DNA of 64,000 nt, taken from positions 868,001 to 932,000 of the forward strand of contig CP011077.1 of assembly GCA_000963575.1 (NCBI GenBank). The letters run 5' to 3'. Every line of letters begins with the position of its first letter. Position 1 is the first letter of the stretch. Origin of the DNA: Klebsiella michiganensis (GTDB lineage: Bacteria; Pseudomonadota; Gammaproteobacteria; Enterobacterales; Enterobacteriaceae). Below, one piece after another: positions 61,098 to 64,000 of the stretch. The notes beneath the pieces were generated by a model. The model had not been told where the DNA came from. It ran no database searches and saw nothing but the letters and a program-made list of their open reading frames with translations. Made by a program: the position numbers and the translations under genes.

Positions 61098-61580
61098 ATG
61101 CGCTACTTATTGCCGCTGATCGGTGCCATTTTGCTGACGGGATGTGCCACGGATGCTCGCCAGTGCGACCCGAGGACAGGTGACGTTAATATTATCACCA
61201 AATTCAACTGTAATTACTCAGGGACCTGGGATAAGCGCGTTGAGGAAAAACAGCAGACCTTGCAGCATGAACAGGCGATGAATAACGAATTTAACGCCGT
61301 TTATGCAGCGATTGAGCAGGAAAAGGCGCAAAGTAATGCGAGCGTGGCCAGTCAGCGTAAGACTCAGCAAACCCTGGATCGCTCGCTGAGTACCCTGGTT
61401 GCCCAGCTGAAAACGAAAACTGCAGGTAAAGCTGCAGCGCAGAAGCAGCTGGCGGCGCTCGAGAAAAACATAAAAGAAGCTCAAAGCAGGCCGGCAGAAT
61501 CGGTTATGCAAAAGCAACTTGAACTGCAAGAGCTGCAGGGGCAGTTAAGCGAGCTGCAAAGCACTTTATCTTCTCAATAA
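61098..61580 (+). CDS. Small coiled-coil lipoprotein
   Basis: 160 residues, lipobox ILLTGC at Cys16 with Ala at +2. Two or three Cys in the first 40 residues, then a continuous coiled coil from about 45 to the end (QQTLQHEQAMNNEF, AALEKNIKEAQSRP). The gene follows the previous lipoprotein by 10 bp with GGAG upstream and is followed by a terminator, so it is the last gene of the srf transcription unit. Confidence 0.7.
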   Translation: MRYLLPLIGAILLTGCATDARQCDPRTGDVNIITKFNCNYSGTWDKRVEEKQQTLQHEQAMNNEFNAVYAAIEQEKAQSNASVASQRKTQQTLDRSLSTLVAQLKTKTAGKAAAQKQLAALEKNIKEAQSRPAESVMQKQLELQELQGQLSELQSTLSSQ

Positions 61581-61586
61581 CGTTTA

Positions 61587-61614
61587 ATGCCCGTCAGTTG
61601 ACGGGCATATTTTT
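61587..61614 (+). terminator. Terminator at the end of the srf operon
   Basis: Ten-bp perfect stem ATGCCCGTCA / TGACGGGCAT with a GT loop and following ATTTTT, 6 bases after the last lipoprotein stop. Confidence 0.9.
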
Positions 61615-61627
61615 CAGGAAACCGATA

Positions 61628-62107
61628 ATGAAAATAAATATTCTCCTTTTCACCCTCTTTGCGGCCGTATTGGGAACAACTGCCTCTCAGGCGGCTATTC
61701 CAGAACCAGAGCTTGTTTTTAACTGTGAGCTTGAAAATGGAAAATATGCGCTCATTCGGCTGAATGAGCAGGTGCCGACCTATTATTATGGGCCTCTTGA
61801 AAAAGTTGAATTAACGTTGCCGAAAACCGCCGGAGACAAAACTCAGGTACGCGCGGGGAATATGGCTTTCGCCGGTGGTGGAGCGACCTATTACCGTTTT
61901 ATCAACGGCAATTATAGCTATGTGATTTATAGTGGGATCGGCAGAGGATGGGATTTTACCGGGCTTAAAGTTTATCAGGGGAAAAAGCTGATTATGAAAA
62001 AAGCCTGTATCAATGGCGGCTTTATCAATAATGGCTACACCGGCGCGAATTTGGTTAATGAAGCCGATACCGGAGATGATGATACTTACGGGTATGCTGA
62101 TCAATAA
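61628..62107 (+). CDS. Secreted hypothetical protein
   Basis: 159 residues from ATG 61628 (CAGGAAACC upstream); the frame extends to 61598 but through the terminator. Signal peptide MKINILLFTLFAAVLGTTASQA. The mature part is Tyr/Gly-rich and beta-like (VPTYYYGPLEKVELTL, GGGATYYRFINGNYSYVIY) with two Cys. No family recognised. It lies 17 bp before the next secreted-protein gene and may share its transcript. Confidence 0.6.
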   Translation: MKINILLFTLFAAVLGTTASQAAIPEPELVFNCELENGKYALIRLNEQVPTYYYGPLEKVELTLPKTAGDKTQVRAGNMAFAGGGATYYRFINGNYSYVIYSGIGRGWDFTGLKVYQGKKLIMKKACINGGFINNGYTGANLVNEADTGDDDTYGYADQ

Positions 62108-62124
62108 CCTTCAGAGAGAGAATA

Positions 62125-62565
62125 ATGCGTAAAATTGTTGCTTTATTATTCAGTCTGATTGTCGCACTGTGTTTTATACCTGCCGGCCAGGCTGAGAATC
62201 AGCGTTATATCAGCATCCGTAATACCGATAATGTATGGGTCCCCGGCAATATTTGTGCGCTGCAATTCCGGCTGGATAACGGCGGTAGCGGGGAAGGGTT
62301 TCATCGGCTTGAAATCACTCTTAGGTTGAAAGATAAAGCGGGCAAAGTTATCGGTGAAGGGGTGATGGAGGTTGCGCCTTTTGGTGACAGCGAAGCCAGC
62401 CGTTCGCAGAATAGTTTTATGGAAAGTGAGTGTCATGAGTCACTAGACAAAATTGAGGTCATCGCGGCAAATGAAGACGTTAATGGCACCAGGGTTCCGC
62501 TAGATCTTTCTATTTTCGATCCACAGTATTATAAACCGCTGCCGATAGATGTTGCCGATAAGTGA
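62125..62565 (+). CDS. Secreted protein resembling IrmA
   Basis: 146 residues with signal peptide ending PAGQA and mature start ENQRYISIRNTDNVWVPGN. Two Cys (NICALQF, ESECHES) probably form a disulphide in a beta-sandwich. The pattern, length and sequence remind me of IrmA, a small fibronectin-III-like secreted protein of uropathogenic E. coli; this is from memory and unchecked. GAGAGAG upstream of the ATG. A GC-rich hairpin (62595-62616) follows. Confidence 0.6.
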   Translation: MRKIVALLFSLIVALCFIPAGQAENQRYISIRNTDNVWVPGNICALQFRLDNGGSGEGFHRLEITLRLKDKAGKVIGEGVMEVAPFGDSEASRSQNSFMESECHESLDKIEVIAANEDVNGTRVPLDLSIFDPQYYKPLPIDVADK

Positions 62566-62594
62566 TCTTTATCCGTTGGAACTGACAATCGATC

Positions 62595-62616
62595 CCGCCG
62601 GCCCAATGCCCGGCGG
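62595..62616 (+). terminator. GC-rich hairpin after the IrmA-like gene
   Basis: CCGCCGG / CCGGCGG stem with an 8-base loop and no T-run; possibly a Rho-assisted end or an mRNA 3' stabiliser. Confidence 0.4.
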
Positions 62617-62738
62617 AGGCTAAATATCGACATATTTTGTTATCTCTTAAATATTCTCTGATACAAAGGTCTTCTTCCCGGACTTTGCTTCTGCTGCGTA
62701 AACTGGCCACAGATAAAGAAAAGAGCCCAAACTATAAA

Positions 62739-63272
62739 ATGATTACCCTTTGGTTGAAAAGCATCCTCCTGGCTATCATCCTTAGCCTGCCGGCTGTCGC
62801 CATAGCCGCCCCGGACGTTCAGGTTGGCTTTTCGCCGGAAGGCTCGGCCCGGACGCTGGTGCTGCAGACGCTCGCCGGGGCGCAAAAATCTATCCGCATG
62901 ATAGGTTACTCCTTCCAGGCACCCGATATTACTCAGGCGCTGGTGGATGCGAAAAAGCGAGGCGTTGAGGTGCGTGTGGTGGTCGATAAAAAGCGCAACC
63001 AGAACAAGGCCAGCCTGAAGGCGATGAACTTTGTCGCGGCCAACGGCGTGCAGCTGCGCATCGACGGGCATTATCACATCCAGCACGACAAAACGATTAT
63101 CGTCGATGAACAAACCGTTGAAACTGGGTCATTTAATTACGCCCCTTCAGCGGAAACAGAAAACAGTGAGAACGTGGTGGTGCTAAGCAATATGCCAGAC
63201 ATCGCCAGGCAGTATGTTTCCCACTGGGAAAGCCGCTGGGAGCTGGGCGTGCCTTTTCAGGCCACTCCGTGA
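62739..63272 (+). CDS. Secreted phospholipase D-fold nuclease (Nuc-like)
   Basis: 177 residues from ATG 62739, which begins a good signal peptide (MITLWLKSILLAIILSLPAVA, ending AIAA); the frame is open 34 codons upstream without such a feature. One HKD motif HDKTIIVD followed by ETGSFNY, as in the dimeric endonuclease Nuc of plasmid pKM101, which uses one HKD per subunit. Probably a periplasmic nuclease or phosphodiesterase. It is a single gene between two hairpins. Confidence 0.82.
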   Translation: MITLWLKSILLAIILSLPAVAIAAPDVQVGFSPEGSARTLVLQTLAGAQKSIRMIGYSFQAPDITQALVDAKKRGVEVRVVVDKKRNQNKASLKAMNFVAANGVQLRIDGHYHIQHDKTIIVDEQTVETGSFNYAPSAETENSENVVVLSNMPDIARQYVSHWESRWELGVPFQATP

Positions 63273-63319
63273 GCGAGTTTACTTATCTTAAATAAACGAT
63301 ATTTTGCTGAGATAAAAAC

Positions 63320-63352
63320 AGAGATAGCGCCCGATGAGGCGCTATCTCTTTT
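63320..63352. terminator. Bidirectional terminator
   Basis: Twelve-bp perfect stem AGAGATAGCGCC / GGCGCTATCTCT with a 6-base loop and T-run, between the convergent nuclease and reductase genes. Confidence 0.9.
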
Positions 63353-63377
63353 GCTATTTAACGCGTGGGTTAAGCGA

Positions 63378-64000
63378 TTAAATTTTATGGAATTTATAGT
63401 TTAACCAGACCATGCCTTCTTCCAGTTTCTCAACGGACAACAGCTCAAGCGCCTGGCCCGCAGCCGGGAGATCGCCCGGTTTGCCGTGGAATTCAAAGAT
63501 GGACGGCATGCCGGAAAGCCCGTCTACGCCAGGGTAAATCAGCAGGCTCAGGGCATCGAGCAGACCCGCTTTCAGGAAGGTACCGTTGATGGTGCCGCCG
63601 CCTTCAAGACGCAGTTTTTTGAAGCCAAAATCACGGCCTAAAATCTCCATCGCCCCGGCTATATCCTGGCCTTCGGCACCGCTAAACAGATACGACACGT
63701 TGCATTCGCGCAGGTGGGCGAGGTAGCGGTCAGACACCTTTTCACCCAGTATGGCAATAAAGTCATACTCGCTGTTGGGCTGGTATTTCACCTTTCCGCG
63801 CGGGTCGGTGACGATGAAAATTCGCTTCCCGCGACGCGGGGCATGAAACGTTTTTGCGGCTTCGGTTGGCGCTTCGTCGCCGTGTTCGAACGTTTCAAGA
63901 GACAGAAATTCCTGCAGCGTTACGCGGCCGAGAATAGTGGCCTCGCCGCCGACCTGTTCAGCCACCTTGAAATAGATATCCAGCACCTCTTCCGCCGACT
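63378..64000 (-). CDS. RibD C-terminal / dihydrofolate reductase-like protein (partial, N-terminus outside window)
   Basis: About 207 residues of a frame that continues past the right edge (the last codons before the edge read SAEEVLDIYFKVAEQ). RibD_C features are GRVTLQEF, a central nucleotide-binding stretch (GRDFGFKKLRLEGGGTING) and the end LNYKFHKI. Members reduce pterin- or flavin-precursor-like substrates with NADPH; the physiological substrate of this stand-alone type is unknown. Confidence 0.8.
   Translation of the reverse strand, partial: SAEEVLDIYFKVAEQVGGEATILGRVTLQEFLSLETFEHGDEAPTEAAKTFHAPRRGKRIFIVTDPRGKVKYQPNSEYDFIAILGEKVSDRYLAHLRECNVSYLFSGAEGQDIAGAMEILGRDFGFKKLRLEGGGTINGTFLKAGLLDALSLLIYPGVDGLSGMPSIFEFHGKPGDLPAAGQALELLSVEKLEEGMVWLNYKFHKI

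Noticed and set aside
1..64000. CRISPR arrays, rRNA genes, replication origin
   Set aside because: No regularly spaced repeats with unique spacers, no rRNA segments and no origin-like repeats were seen.

Overview
The window is Enterobacteriaceae chromosome. The block yafV-fadE-gmhA-yafJ-yafK(dpaA)-dinB-pepD-gpt-frsA-crl-phoE-proBA-thrW has the same gene order as the 5-6 min region of Escherichia coli (without the yafQ/dinJ, yafNOP and lafU genes), and the proteins are close to the E. coli ones. The hpx purine-degradation cluster, a fim operon ending in a FimK-type gene and a srfABC locus suggest a Klebsiella/Cedecea/Enterobacter-like genus. I do not assign a species.

Layout. 1-6.4 kb: hpx nitrogen-scavenging cluster. 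hpxWXY run left (hpxY is cut by the window edge) and hpxU-hpxJ-hpxK run right. Both arms carry a good sigma-54 promoter, so the late steps of ureide/oxamate breakdown look nitrogen-regulated. 6.5-21.9 kb: conserved core with recognisable FadR (fadE), LexA (dinB) and PhoB (phoE) sites. Two copies of an 88-90 bp intergenic element occur here, each sitting between duplicated terminator hairpins. 21.9-26.6 kb: AT-rich degraded island next to thrW, with a secreted hypothetical protein, two decayed copies of one IS3-family element, and an EVE-like/HNH protein that looks like a modification-dependent restriction enzyme. 26.6-29.3 kb: a WbuC cupin and several small envelope or hypothetical proteins.

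29.3-39.5 kb: a chaperone-usher type 1-like fimbrial operon (fimA-I-C-D-F-G-H) framed by two paralogous HTH+EAL proteins, one divergent and one at the fimK position. The FimH-like tip keeps the pilin-joining part, but most residues of the mannose pocket are changed. 39.7-43.9 kb: a complete D-alanylation-type operon, dltD-dltX-dltB-dltA-dltC, including a 39-residue DltX-like microprotein ending in FEYQKF. This is remarkable because a Gram-negative cell has no teichoic acid.

45.4-61.6 kb: a long one-direction gene set around srfABC: two paralogous single-pass membrane proteins (one with a VWA domain), the actin/Hsp70-like ATPase SrfB, the GTPase-like SrfC, a further single-pass protein, a periplasmic VWA protein, an FtsX/MacB-type ABC pair, a SUMF-fold protein and two coiled-coil lipoproteins. 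From srfA to the SUMF gene nearly all neighbours overlap or touch. The parts predict one envelope-spanning NTP-driven machine, which I regard as the best candidate for an undescribed system. It is followed by two small secreted proteins (one IrmA-like), a secreted PLD-fold nuclease and a RibD-like reductase cut by the right edge.
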